Shown here: piece after piece, positions 27,136-35,632 of the stretch | Layout: each line of letters starts with the position of its first letter | Position numbering within the stretch: the stretch's first letter is position 1 | Assembly (NCBI GenBank): GCA_030524545.1 | Contig: JAUNGM010000014.1 | Span: forward strand, 29,102 to 93,101 | Direction: 5' to 3' | Length of the DNA: 64,000 nucleotides | Source of the DNA: Eubacteriales bacterium | GTDB taxonomy: Bacteria > Bacillota > Clostridia > Lachnospirales > Lachnospiraceae | Notes under the pieces: model-generated | What the model saw: the letters and a program-made list of their open reading frames with translations, nothing else | The model's database searches: none | Told to the model about the DNA's origin: nothing | Made by a program: the position numbers and the translations under genes

Positions 27136-28461
27136 ATGAGTATTTTAAAATTAAAGCCAAGCTGTAAGGACTACCTTTGGGGCGGCAGCAGACTGAAAGA
27201 AGAATATGGAAAAGAGTATGACGGCAATGTGCTGGCAGAAACGTGGGAACTGTCCTGCCATCCGGACGGCCCGTCGTACATCACAAACGGAACATATGCA
27301 GGAAAGACCCTGCAGCAGTATATTGACAGAGAGGGAAAAGAGGTTCTGGGAACCCATTGCCGGAGATTCCGCGATTTTCCCATTCTTACGAAATTTATTG
27401 ATGCAAAGGATCATCTGTCAATCCAGGTTCATCCGGATAACCGGTATGCCCTGAAAAATGAAGGGCAGTACGGAAAAACGGAAATGTGGTATGTAATGGA
27501 TGCCGGGGAGAATGCATTTCTGTACTATGGATTTAGAAGAGAGATTACCAAAGAGGAATTTGAACGGCGAATTCAGGAGGATACACTTCTGGAGGTGCTG
27601 AATGCGGTTCCTGTTCAGAAAGGTGATGTATTGTTTATTGAATCCGGTACCATTCATGCAATCGGAAAAGATATCCTGATTGCGGAAATCCAGCAGAATT
27701 CGAATGTGACCTACCGTGTGTATGACTACGGAAGAGTAGGAAAGGACGGAAAAAAGAGGGACTTACATATTGAAAAGGCGCTGGCCGTTACCAATCGGGT
27801 TCCCATTGTGAAGGATAAGAGCAGTTATCCGCATGTTGCTGACTGTGACTATTTTACGGTAGATAAACTGAACCTTGACGGAAGAATCATGAAGAAGATG
27901 GAGGGAAATGTTTCCGGGGAATCATTTGCCAGCATTTTGATACTGGATGGGAAGGGAACGATTTCCTGCGGGAAGGAAACGGTGGAGTATCAAAAAGGCG
28001 ACAGCCTGTTTCTTTCTGCCGGCAGCGGTGCATATGAGATCGAGGGAAGCTGCGATGCCCTGATCACCACGATCCGGGCAAATGCAGGACTTGTGAGAGT
28101 GGGAATTGATATCGGCAGATCTGCCACGAAAATCGGGCTTGTGGATATGAATTATAAGCTGCTGGCACATAAGGTCATCCGGACGGAGCCGGAAAAGCAC
28201 CCGGAGGAGATCATCCGGAATATCGGGGAAGCAGTTCTTGGGTTAATGGAAGAGCATGGGATTGCTGTGGATCAGTGTGCGGGTGCCGGAGTCGGTGTAC
28301 CGGGAACAGTAGATGATAAAAAGGGTGTTGTGATTGAGTCTGACTATATTCCATGGAAGCATGTTCAGCTTGAAAATATGCTGGAAGAATATCTTCCTGT
28401 CCCTGTGAAGGTTGCCGATGATGCGGACTTTGCCGCTCTTGGAGCTGCATGCCTGGTGTGA
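27136..28461 (+). CDS. Phosphomannose isomerase fused to a truncated ROK domain
   Basis: A 441-residue protein in two parts. Residues 1 to ~315 are a type I mannose-6-phosphate isomerase (LSIQVHPDN, GKTEMWYVMDAG, IESGTIHAIG), which links mannose-6-phosphate to fructose-6-phosphate. From about residue 320 a ROK sugar-kinase domain begins (VGIDIGRSATKIGLVD, GVGVPGTVDD) but ends at ADDADFAALGAACLV, right at the catalytic aspartate, lacking the zinc-binding and second half. The isomerase part should be active; the kinase part cannot be complete. The ATG at 27136 follows GGGAGAAAG and the frame overlaps nothing important in the esterase. The remainder of a ROK gene is not found downstream. Confidence 0.85.
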   Translation: MSILKLKPSCKDYLWGGSRLKEEYGKEYDGNVLAETWELSCHPDGPSYITNGTYAGKTLQQYIDREGKEVLGTHCRRFRDFPILTKFIDAKDHLSIQVHPDNRYALKNEGQYGKTEMWYVMDAGENAFLYYGFRREITKEEFERRIQEDTLLEVLNAVPVQKGDVLFIESGTIHAIGKDILIAEIQQNSNVTYRVYDYGRVGKDGKKRDLHIEKALAVTNRVPIVKDKSSYPHVADCDYFTVDKLNLDGRIMKKMEGNVSGESFASILILDGKGTISCGKETVEYQKGDSLFLSAGSGAYEIEGSCDALITTIRANAGLVRVGIDIGRSATKIGLVDMNYKLLAHKVIRTEPEKHPEEIIRNIGEAVLGLMEEHGIAVDQCAGAGVGVPGTVDDKKGVVIESDYIPWKHVQLENMLEEYLPVPVKVADDADFAALGAACLV

Positions 28462-28470
28462 CTGCGAAAA

Positions 28471-28499
28471 TTGACAATTGAGGAATCATGTGATAACGT
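28471..28499 (+). promoter_or_regulatory. Candidate promoter of the phosphomannomutase gene
   Basis: A perfect TTGACA at 28471-28476 lies before GATAAC (28492-28497, 15-base spacing, with TG just upstream) or TAACGT at 17 bases. It suggests the mutase can be expressed apart from the mannan genes. Confidence 0.5.
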
Positions 28500-28551
28500 A
28501 AAAACAATGATATACAAAAATGAGGTATTGTGAATATAGAGGAGGAACAGG

Positions 28552-30267
28552 ATGGGTTACAGAGAAGTTTATGAAAAATGGTGTACGGACGAATACTTTG
28601 ATGAAGAAACCAGAGCCGAACTGAAAGCGCTGGAAGGGAACGAGAAAGAGATTGAAGACCGTTTTTACCGTCAGTTGGAATTTGGAACCGGCGGCCTGCG
28701 TGGTGTGATCGGTGCGGGGACAAACCGGATGAATATCTATACCGTTCGTCAGGCGACCCAGGGACTGGCCAATTATATCTTGTCTCAGGGCGGTCAGGAC
28801 AAGGGCGTTGCCATTGCTTTTGATTCCCGGATCATGTCTCCGGAATTTGCCAAAGAAGCGGCATTGTGTCTGAATGCCAACGGAATCCGGACCTATTTAT
28901 TTGAGAGCCTTCGTCCTACGCCGGAGCTGTCTTTTGCAGTCCGGAAGCTTGGATGTATTTCCGGCATTGTAATTACCGCCAGCCACAACCCGAGAGAATA
29001 CAACGGATACAAAGTATACTGGGAAGACGGCGCACAGATCACGCCGCCACATGATAAGAACATTCTGGCAGAAGTGGCAAAGGTAACGGACTTTGGCCAG
29101 GTAAAGACCATGGAGGAGAAGGATGCTGTGGAAGCCGGGCTGCATAAGATCATCGGACGGGAAATCGATGATGCCTATATGGTACAGTTAAAGGCCCAGA
29201 GCATTCACCCGGAGATGATTCCGGAGGCTGCCAAAAACATGAAGATCGTTTACACTCCTCTTCACGGAACAGGAAATCTTCCAGTGCGGAGAGTCCTGAA
29301 GGAGCTGGGATTTGAACAGGTCTATGTGGTAAAAGAACAGGAGCTGCCGGACGGAAAATTCCCGACCGTGGCCTATCCGAACCCGGAGGATGCAAAAGCA
29401 TGGACATTGGCGCTTGCCCTTGCTGAAGAGGTGGATGCGGATATCATTCTGGCTACTGACCCGGATGCGGACCGCCTCGGTGTCTATGCCAAAGATACAA
29501 AGACCGGAAAATATGTCAGCTTTACAGGAAATATGTCCGGAATGCTCATTGCGGAATACATTCTCCGTGAGCGTACAAAGACCGGAACCATGCCGGAAAA
29601 TTCGGCTCTTGTGGAAACTATCGTTACTACAGATATGGCAAAAGCCATTGCAAAGGCCTACGGCGTGGCATTGATCGAGGTTCTGACGGGCTTTAAATAT
29701 ATCGGTGAGCAGATTAAGTTCTTTGAGCAGGAGAACAGCCATCATTATGTATTCGGCCTGGAAGAAAGCTATGGCTGCCTTGCCGGAACCTATGCACGAG
29801 ATAAGGATGCCTGTGTGGCGGTGATGATGCTCTGCGAGGTTGCTGCTTACTATAAGACCCGGGGAAAGACCCTCTGGGATGCGATGGTGGATATGTATGA
29901 AACCTACGGCTATTACAGAGAAGGCCTGTCTACCCTGACCTTAAAAGGAATCGATGGAGCACAGCAGATTCAGGATATGATGAAAGAATTCCGTACCAAC
30001 CCGCCGAAAACCCTGGGAGGCTGTAAGGTGCTTGCAGTGCGTGACTATCAGGCCGATACAAGGACAGATCTGGCAAACGGCGGGGCAACACCGACAGGCC
30101 TGCCCAAATCCAATGTCCTTTATTACGAACTGGAAAACAACGCATGGTGCTGCGTTCGCCCGTCCGGCACGGAACCGAAGATCAAGTTTTATTATGGCGT
30201 AAAGGGGACTTCCATCGAGGATGCGGAAGCGAAGCTGGAAGTGCTGAAGAAGGATCTTGTGAGATAG
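28552..30267 (+). CDS. Phosphomannomutase/phosphoglucomutase
   Basis: A 571-residue alpha-D-phosphohexomutase. The phosphoserine is Ser144 in TASHNPREYNGYKVY, the metal loop is ATDPDADRLGV near residue 305, the sugar loop is GLEESYGCL near 400, and the phosphate loop is RPSGTEPKIKFYYGV near 535. It converts the mannose-1-phosphate from the two GH130 enzymes to mannose-6-phosphate and may also act on glucose-1-phosphate. Length fits PgcA-type enzymes of Firmicutes. AGGAGGA lies 6 bases before the ATG. Confidence 0.92.
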   Translation: MGYREVYEKWCTDEYFDEETRAELKALEGNEKEIEDRFYRQLEFGTGGLRGVIGAGTNRMNIYTVRQATQGLANYILSQGGQDKGVAIAFDSRIMSPEFAKEAALCLNANGIRTYLFESLRPTPELSFAVRKLGCISGIVITASHNPREYNGYKVYWEDGAQITPPHDKNILAEVAKVTDFGQVKTMEEKDAVEAGLHKIIGREIDDAYMVQLKAQSIHPEMIPEAAKNMKIVYTPLHGTGNLPVRRVLKELGFEQVYVVKEQELPDGKFPTVAYPNPEDAKAWTLALALAEEVDADIILATDPDADRLGVYAKDTKTGKYVSFTGNMSGMLIAEYILRERTKTGTMPENSALVETIVTTDMAKAIAKAYGVALIEVLTGFKYIGEQIKFFEQENSHHYVFGLEESYGCLAGTYARDKDACVAVMMLCEVAAYYKTRGKTLWDAMVDMYETYGYYREGLSTLTLKGIDGAQQIQDMMKEFRTNPPKTLGGCKVLAVRDYQADTRTDLANGGATPTGLPKSNVLYYELENNAWCCVRPSGTEPKIKFYYGVKGTSIEDAEAKLEVLKKDLVR

Positions 30268-30301
30268 AAAACCAGGATGATTTGCTGTTTTATCCTTTAG
30301 C

Positions 30302-30330
30302 TTGCTATTTAGGGCATCGGATGGTAGTAT
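30302..30330 (+). promoter_or_regulatory. Candidate promoter of the two-component operon
   Basis: TTGCTA (30302-30307), 17 bases, TAGTAT (30325-30330), about 40 bases before the response regulator start. Confidence 0.5.
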
Positions 30331-30369
30331 TAGAAATATAGCAGAATTCAGGAAGGGCATAAATTTGCT

Positions 30370-31038
30370 ATGAAAATTCTAATTATTGAAGACGACGCCG
30401 GACTGAATCGCGGGATTTCTTTTGCGCTTGAGCAGGAAGGATATGAAACCCTGATGGCACGGACTCTCAAAGAAGGGATGGAGTTCTTTGAGAAGGAGAA
30501 GCCGGACGGAGTTTTGCTGGATCTGAACCTGCCGGACGGCGACGGGATCGAGGGCTGTAAGAGGATTCGGGAAACGTCGGATGTCCCGGTGCTGATGCTG
30601 ACTGCACGGGATATGGAAGTGGATGAGCTTATGGGCCTTACCAGCGGGGCGGATGATTATATGACCAAGCCGTTTTCCGTGGCGGTTCTGAAAGTCCGTC
30701 TGAAGAACATCCTGGATCGAAAACAAAAAAAGAAAGAAACCGAACCGATTCTTTCCTCCGGGGAGCTGCGGGTAAATCCGGGCAATCTTCGTGTATTTTG
30801 CGGGGAGAAAGAGCTGGAGCTGAGCATGACGGAATTCCGCCTCCTCCAGTATTTTCTGGAAAATAAGAACCAGGTGCTTCTGAAAGAGCAGATTCTGCAG
30901 CATATCTGGGATGCGGACGGAAATTATGTGGAAGAAAATACTCTCTCTGTGAATATCAGCCGTCTCCGCAGGAAAATCGGCGGAAATTATATACGGACGA
31001 TTCAGGGAATGGGGTATCTGTGGGAGGAAAAACCATGA
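30370..31038 (+). CDS. OmpR-family response regulator
   Basis: A 222-residue regulator. The receiver domain spans about residues 1-115, with acidic pocket EDD at 7-9, the phosphorylated Asp in GVLLDLNLPDGDG and the conserved Lys in DYMTKPF. A winged-helix DNA-binding domain follows (LSMTEFRLLQYFLEN, NTLSVNISRLRRKIG). It probably controls the ABC exporter genes downstream in response to the kinase encoded next. Its stop overlaps the kinase start (ATGA). Confidence 0.93.
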   Translation: MKILIIEDDAGLNRGISFALEQEGYETLMARTLKEGMEFFEKEKPDGVLLDLNLPDGDGIEGCKRIRETSDVPVLMLTARDMEVDELMGLTSGADDYMTKPFSVAVLKVRLKNILDRKQKKKETEPILSSGELRVNPGNLRVFCGEKELELSMTEFRLLQYFLENKNQVLLKEQILQHIWDADGNYVEENTLSVNISRLRRKIGGNYIRTIQGMGYLWEEKP

Positions 31039-31958
31039 CACCGGAATTCTGGAATCTGGTATTGGGTATAGGAATTGCGGTATGTCTTGGTGCGCTGGCC
31101 GCTGTTGTCCTGTATTTTTTCAGGCAGTGGAATAAGCTGGAGAGACTGCTGGAGGAGTCAGAGAAAGGCTCTTACGGAGAGGGATGCCGGGAACTGCAGG
31201 ATACCAGGGAATCAAAACTTTTCGGGCAGCTCTGCCGGATCTTAAATACCGCACAATATAAAGAGACGCAGGCGGTGGATGAGAAGAATCAGGTGATGGA
31301 GCTGATTTCCGATCTTTCCCACCAGTTAAAAACACCGCTGGCAAATATTGTGATGAACATGGAGCTTCTGAAAGACAGCACCATGGACGAAACCCAGAAA
31401 AAAGACTTTCTGGAACATACGGCAGGACAGGCGGCAAAAATGCAGTGGCTCATGGAAAATCTTCTGAAAGCCTCCAGGCTGGAAAACGGGATGATCGATT
31501 TTCAGGCGGACAATACGCCGGTCAAAGGGACGATCGCAAAAGCAGTCAGTGCTGTCTATGCCCAGGCAGCCGGAAAGCAGATTCAGATCCGTGTGGAGGA
31601 ATTTCAGGATTTTCCTTTATATCATAATCCGAAATGGACAGCGGAGGCACTGACGAACCTTCTGGAAAATGCCGTAAAGTACTCACCCCGGGGAAGCTGT
31701 GTACGGATCGGAATTTCCCGGCTGGATATTTATACCAGGATCTTTGTTGCGGATGAAGGAATCGGAATTCCTGAGAAGGAATACAACCAGATATTTCAGC
31801 GCTTTTACCGGGGCAGGGCAGTGGAGCAGGAAGAGGGCAGCGGCCTTGGGCTGTATCTGGCACAGTTGATCCTGCAATGCGAAAAAGGTTATATTACAGT
31901 GGCTTCCAGGCCGGGGAAGGGAAGCACCTTTTCCGTATTTTTACTGAACCAGGGATAA
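31035..31958 (+). CDS. Sensor histidine kinase
   Basis: A 307-residue kinase with one clear N-terminal membrane helix (LVLGIGIAVCLGALAAVVLY) and almost no extracellular part, so it probably senses through a partner membrane protein. The phosphorylated His lies in DLSHQLKTPL near residue 100 and the ATP-binding blocks are LLENAVKYS, VADEGIGIP and GSGLGLYLAQ. BceS-type kinases, which sense through the ABC permease, are also short with little sensor domain. The ATG at 31035 follows GGGAGG. Confidence 0.9.
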   Translation: MTPEFWNLVLGIGIAVCLGALAAVVLYFFRQWNKLERLLEESEKGSYGEGCRELQDTRESKLFGQLCRILNTAQYKETQAVDEKNQVMELISDLSHQLKTPLANIVMNMELLKDSTMDETQKKDFLEHTAGQAAKMQWLMENLLKASRLENGMIDFQADNTPVKGTIAKAVSAVYAQAAGKQIQIRVEEFQDFPLYHNPKWTAEALTNLLENAVKYSPRGSCVRIGISRLDIYTRIFVADEGIGIPEKEYNQIFQRFYRGRAVEQEEGSGLGLYLAQLILQCEKGYITVASRPGKGSTFSVFLLNQG

Positions 31959-32002
31959 ATAACCGCAAAGAAACAGATGATAGGATACAGCAGGCGATTG
32001 AT

Positions 32003-32065
32003 AAGCAGGTAGTTGTACAGCAGTCAGAATTCTGACAAAACTGTCACAACTTACCTGCTTTTTTG
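32003..32065 (+). terminator. Terminator of the two-component genes, containing a palindrome
   Basis: AAGCAGGTAGTTGT pairs with ACAACTTACCTGCTT (one bulged base), then TTTTTT. Inside the loop is the perfect palindrome GTCAGAATTCTGAC (32023-32036). The ABC transporter genes then need their own promoter, and the repeated TGTCA/TGACA words here may be part of the regulator's binding site. Confidence 0.7.
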
Positions 32066-32069
32066 TCAG

Positions 32070-32096
32070 GATGGTGTAAGACGTGTCTGCTAAAAT
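32070..32096 (+). promoter_or_regulatory. Candidate promoter of the ABC exporter genes
   Basis: A TAAAAT -10 box near 32091 lies about 60 bases before the ATPase start. The -35 region is weak, as expected for a promoter activated by a response regulator, with TTGTCAGG about 25 bases upstream. Confidence 0.35.
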
Positions 32097-32157
32097 AGCA
32101 GCAGGCCGGAGGAAAACACGGGACAGCACGGCCATCTGATGAAAGGAGAAGTGGGAT

Positions 32158-32859
32158 ATGAGCAGCATATTGGAAACAAAAGACTTAAAAAAATATTATG
32201 GAAGCGGCGAGAATCAGGTAAAGGCTCTGGACGGAGTGGATCTCTCTGTGGAAGAGGGAGAATTTGTGGCCGTGGTAGGAGCCTCCGGTTCGGGCAAATC
32301 CACTCTTTTGCACATGCTCGGAGGACTGGACTACGCTACCGGCGGAACTGTGAAGGTGGCAGGAAAAGAAATTTTCAGGCTGAATGAAAATGAACTGACG
32401 ATTTTCCGAAGAAGGAGAATCGGGTTTGTCTTCCAGAGCTACAATCTGGTACCCATCCTGAATGTCTATGAAAATATCGTACTTCCGGTGGAACTGGACG
32501 GAAGAAAGGCGGATGAGGAGTTTATCCATGATGTTATAAAAACGCTGGGGCTTTCGGATAAAAAATCGAGCCTTCCGGGGCAGCTTTCCGGCGGGCAGCA
32601 GCAGAGGGTAGCCATTGCCCGTGCCCTTGCGACAAAGCCGGCCATCATTCTCGCTGACGAGCCGACAGGAAACCTTGACAGCAAAACGACCCAGGAAGTC
32701 TTAGGGCTTTTGAAGCTGACGGGAGAGCGTTTTCACCAGACTGTTGTGATGATCACCCACAATGAGTCCCTTGCGCAGCTCTGCGACAGGGTGATCCATA
32801 TTGAGGACGGAAAAATAGTAGATGACCGTCGAAACGGAGGTGCTTCCTATGAGAAATAA
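32158..32859 (+). CDS. ABC transporter ATPase (MacB/BceA type)
   Basis: A 233-residue ATPase. The Walker A is GASGSGKST near residue 45, the Q-loop is in [11 protein letters not shown], the signature is [15 protein letters not shown] and the Walker B is [13 protein letters not shown]. The last two blocks match the LolD/MacB/BceA group of lipoprotein and antibiotic-peptide exporters. It pairs with the large FtsX-type permease encoded with an 11-base overlap. The start follows AAAGGAGAAG. Confidence 0.95.
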   Translation: MSSILETKDLKKYYGSGENQVKALDGVDLSVEEGEFVAVVGASGSGKSTLLHMLGGLDYATGGTVKVAGKEIFRLNENELTIFRRRRIGFVFQSYNLVPILNVYENIVLPVELDGRKADEEFIHDVIKTLGLSDKKSSLPGQLSGGQQQRVAIARALATKPAIILADEPTGNLDSKTTQEVLGLLKLTGERFHQTVVMITHNESLAQLCDRVIHIEDGKIVDDRRNGGASYEK

Positions 32860-35482
32860 TAATGGGGCAGCTATCCGGAAGCTTTCCGGGCGGAGTTTCC
32901 GGAACAACCGTATGCGGAATGCCTTTGCGATTTTGGCGATCATCCTGACAGGAATGCTGTTTACAGCGGCATTTTCTCTTGTAAGCGGGATGATGCAGGT
33001 GGCAGAAGAGCAGACCATGCGGGAAGTGGGCGGTAAATTTCACGCAGGCTTAAAGATTGTGACAGAAGAACAATATGAGAAAATCACGGCAGACCCAATG
33101 GTGAAACGCTGCGGCTACAATATTCTGATCGGCTATGCCCAAAATATTGTAAAAAGGCAGGCTGAACTTCGGTATCTTCCGGAGGAAAAGGATTTGGAGG
33201 ATTATTTTATCAAGCTGGAAGAAGGCCATCTTCCGGAAGCGGAAAATGAGATCGCGGTGGATACCATTGTGATGGATGAATGCAAGATCCCCCATGCTCT
33301 TGGAGAAACGATTCCTCTGACGTTTACGTTTATGGGAAAAACGATTCAGAAGGATTTTGTGGTAAGCGGCTGGTATGAAGGGGACTTCGTGGGCCATGCA
33401 AGTGAGCTGTTTTTTTCGGAGGCTTACTGGAAGGAATTAAAGGGAAATCTCACGGATGAGGATTTTACAGCATGGTATAAGGCGCATCCGGAGGACAGCG
33501 GTGTAGGACTTAGAAGCGGGAATTTGTTTTTTGAAAATACCTCTGATCTGGAGGGAAAAGTCCGTACAGTGATCTCCAATGCCGGGTACGAGCCGGGAAC
33601 GGAAGTGGCTTATGGAGTGAACTGGGCATATATGACCAGCAGGATTTCCTCGGTTGATCCCCTGACACTGGCAATTCTGGGCGGTGCGGTTCTGGTGATC
33701 CTGCTGACAGGCTATCTGATTATTTTTAATATTTTCCAGATTTCTGTCATGAGTGATATCCGTTTTTACGGATTGCTGAAGACCGTTGGAACAACGAAAA
33801 AACAGATTCGGCGTATGGTGAGGCGGCAGGCTCTGATGATGTCCGGAATCGGCATTCCCATCGGGCTTCTGGCAGGCTACGGGATCGGCAAGTGCGTGCT
33901 GCCTTTTGCCATGAGCTTTATGAGTTACAATATAGAAATTTCCCTGAAGTTTCATCCTATGATCTTTGTATTTGGGGCGCTTTTTTCCGCATTGACCGTA
34001 TTTTTAAGCTGCAGGAAGCCGGGAAAGATTGCGGGAAGCGTGTCGCCCATAGAGGCGGTAAGATATACGGAAGTTTCGGTTTCCAAAAAGAAAAAGAAGA
34101 AACGGAAGGGGCAGTTTGGACTGGTTTCCATGGCTTTTGCCAACCTTGGAAGAAATAAAAAGAAAACGGCTGTGGTCGTGGCGGCTATTACCCTGAGTAT
34201 GGTACTTCTGACGCTGGTCATGACAGGGGTGGGAAGCTTCCGGATCGAAAAATTTATGGACTACCGGATTGTGGGGGATTATATGCTGGGAAGCAACAAT
34301 CTGATCAGTTCCGTGTCAAGGGTCGTTGACTTTAAAATTGATGATGCTTTTATACAGAATGCAGATTCCCGGAAGGGCATTCTGGAAAAAGATGAGCTGT
34401 GGTGGAACAGCTATGGAAGCGAGATCGTAATGGATGAGAAAGCTCTTACCCGGTACAGGAAGCTGGATGCGGACGGAAAGCTGGAACATTCTGATTTTAC
34501 AGCCTATAGGCTTGAGCAGGTACTTGCAGGGAAAATGAACATGGGCGGCAATTTTTATGGCTATACGGACGCACTTCTGGAAAATCTGACGGTTCTGGAA
34601 GGAAAACTGGATATAGAAAAATTTCAGAAAGGAGATTATATTCTGATCGGAATACTGAACGGGGCAGGGGAACTGTCAGCGGAGGACAGCCTTTATCATC
34701 CCGGGGATCAGGTAAAAGTCCAGAGCGTGACGGAACAATCCGGAATACATGAGATTACAGATGATTCCGGAGAAGTGATCGACGTATGGTATGACAATAT
34801 GGAAACAAAGGAGTACGAGGTGATGGCGGTTGTGGATATCCCTCACAGTATGGATGTTCATATGTATAGCTCCAATGCAATGGATGTGGTACTCCCTCTT
34901 CGGGAATTTACAGAAAATCCGGAGAGCAACGAATGTTTTGCAGTGTCCTACACGGTGGAGGAAGAAGACCGGGAGGCATTTGAGGCAGCGCTGAAGGATT
35001 ATACGGAAAACCAAAACCCGGAAATGGGATACCTTTCCAAGAATACCCTGCGGGAAGAATTTTCCGGTATGGTAGGGGTCATCTCTACGATCGGAATTGC
35101 CCTGTCAGCAGTAATCGCTTTTATCGGAATCCTGAATTTTATCAATGCGGTGATTACCGGAATTATTGCCCGGAAGCGGGAATTTGCCATGCTCCAGAGC
35201 ATCGGCATGACCAACGGGCAGCTTCAGAAAATGCTGGTATATGAAGGTATCAGCTATGTGGCTGCTGCCGGGATCATCAGCTTCTGTCTGGGAAGTGTGA
35301 TGGCATGGCAGTTGTTTACTGCACTGAACCAGGTGATTCTGTTCTTTGAGTACCGCTTCCGGATACTGCCCTTTGTGATCATGCTGCCCGTTCTTCTGGC
35401 AGTGGCAGTGGCCGGGCCGATGGCGGCTTACAGGAGAATGAGAAGAAAAAGTATTGTGGAGAGACTGAGGGAAACGGAGTGA
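32849..35482 (+). CDS. FtsX-like ABC transporter permease
   Basis: An 877-residue permease with one N-terminal helix, a large extracellular domain (residues ~45-270), a core of three helices, a second extracellular domain (about 470-740) and three C-terminal helices. The two helical cores contain FtsX-type segments such as FNIFQISVMSDIRFYGLLKTVGTT and FAMLQSIGMTNGQ. This double-FtsX layout is used by exporters or mechanotransmitters that act on peptides, lipoproteins or bacitracin-like antibiotics. Start ATG 32849 follows CGGAGGTG. The substrate is unknown; a role in defence against cell-wall active peptides is inferred from the neighbouring two-component genes. Confidence 0.88.
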   Translation: MRNNNGAAIRKLSGRSFRNNRMRNAFAILAIILTGMLFTAAFSLVSGMMQVAEEQTMREVGGKFHAGLKIVTEEQYEKITADPMVKRCGYNILIGYAQNIVKRQAELRYLPEEKDLEDYFIKLEEGHLPEAENEIAVDTIVMDECKIPHALGETIPLTFTFMGKTIQKDFVVSGWYEGDFVGHASELFFSEAYWKELKGNLTDEDFTAWYKAHPEDSGVGLRSGNLFFENTSDLEGKVRTVISNAGYEPGTEVAYGVNWAYMTSRISSVDPLTLAILGGAVLVILLTGYLIIFNIFQISVMSDIRFYGLLKTVGTTKKQIRRMVRRQALMMSGIGIPIGLLAGYGIGKCVLPFAMSFMSYNIEISLKFHPMIFVFGALFSALTVFLSCRKPGKIAGSVSPIEAVRYTEVSVSKKKKKKRKGQFGLVSMAFANLGRNKKKTAVVVAAITLSMVLLTLVMTGVGSFRIEKFMDYRIVGDYMLGSNNLISSVSRVVDFKIDDAFIQNADSRKGILEKDELWWNSYGSEIVMDEKALTRYRKLDADGKLEHSDFTAYRLEQVLAGKMNMGGNFYGYTDALLENLTVLEGKLDIEKFQKGDYILIGILNGAGELSAEDSLYHPGDQVKVQSVTEQSGIHEITDDSGEVIDVWYDNMETKEYEVMAVVDIPHSMDVHMYSSNAMDVVLPLREFTENPESNECFAVSYTVEEEDREAFEAALKDYTENQNPEMGYLSKNTLREEFSGMVGVISTIGIALSAVIAFIGILNFINAVITGIIARKREFAMLQSIGMTNGQLQKMLVYEGISYVAAAGIISFCLGSVMAWQLFTALNQVILFFEYRFRILPFVIMLPVLLAVAVAGPMAAYRRMRRKSIVERLRETE

Positions 35483-35504
35483 TATACGGTGAATGCTTTT
35501 TAAC

Positions 35505-35533
35505 TTGAATCGGAACTATCGATGTGATAACAT
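35505..35533 (+). promoter_or_regulatory. Candidate promoter of the YesN/YesM operon
   Basis: TTGAAT (35505-35510), 17 bases, TAACAT (35528-35533). A hairpin AGGCCGCA/TGCGGCCT (35590-35610) lies between it and the ribosome site; it lacks a T run and so is probably the end of an upstream message or a leader structure. Confidence 0.4.
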
Positions 35534-35632
35534 GGGGATAACATAAATGTGAAATTATTGTCATGTGTAAAAAGGGACACTTTATTTTGAGGCCGCATTT
35601 TTTGCGGCCTTATGACGTGAAGGGGTGACGCG

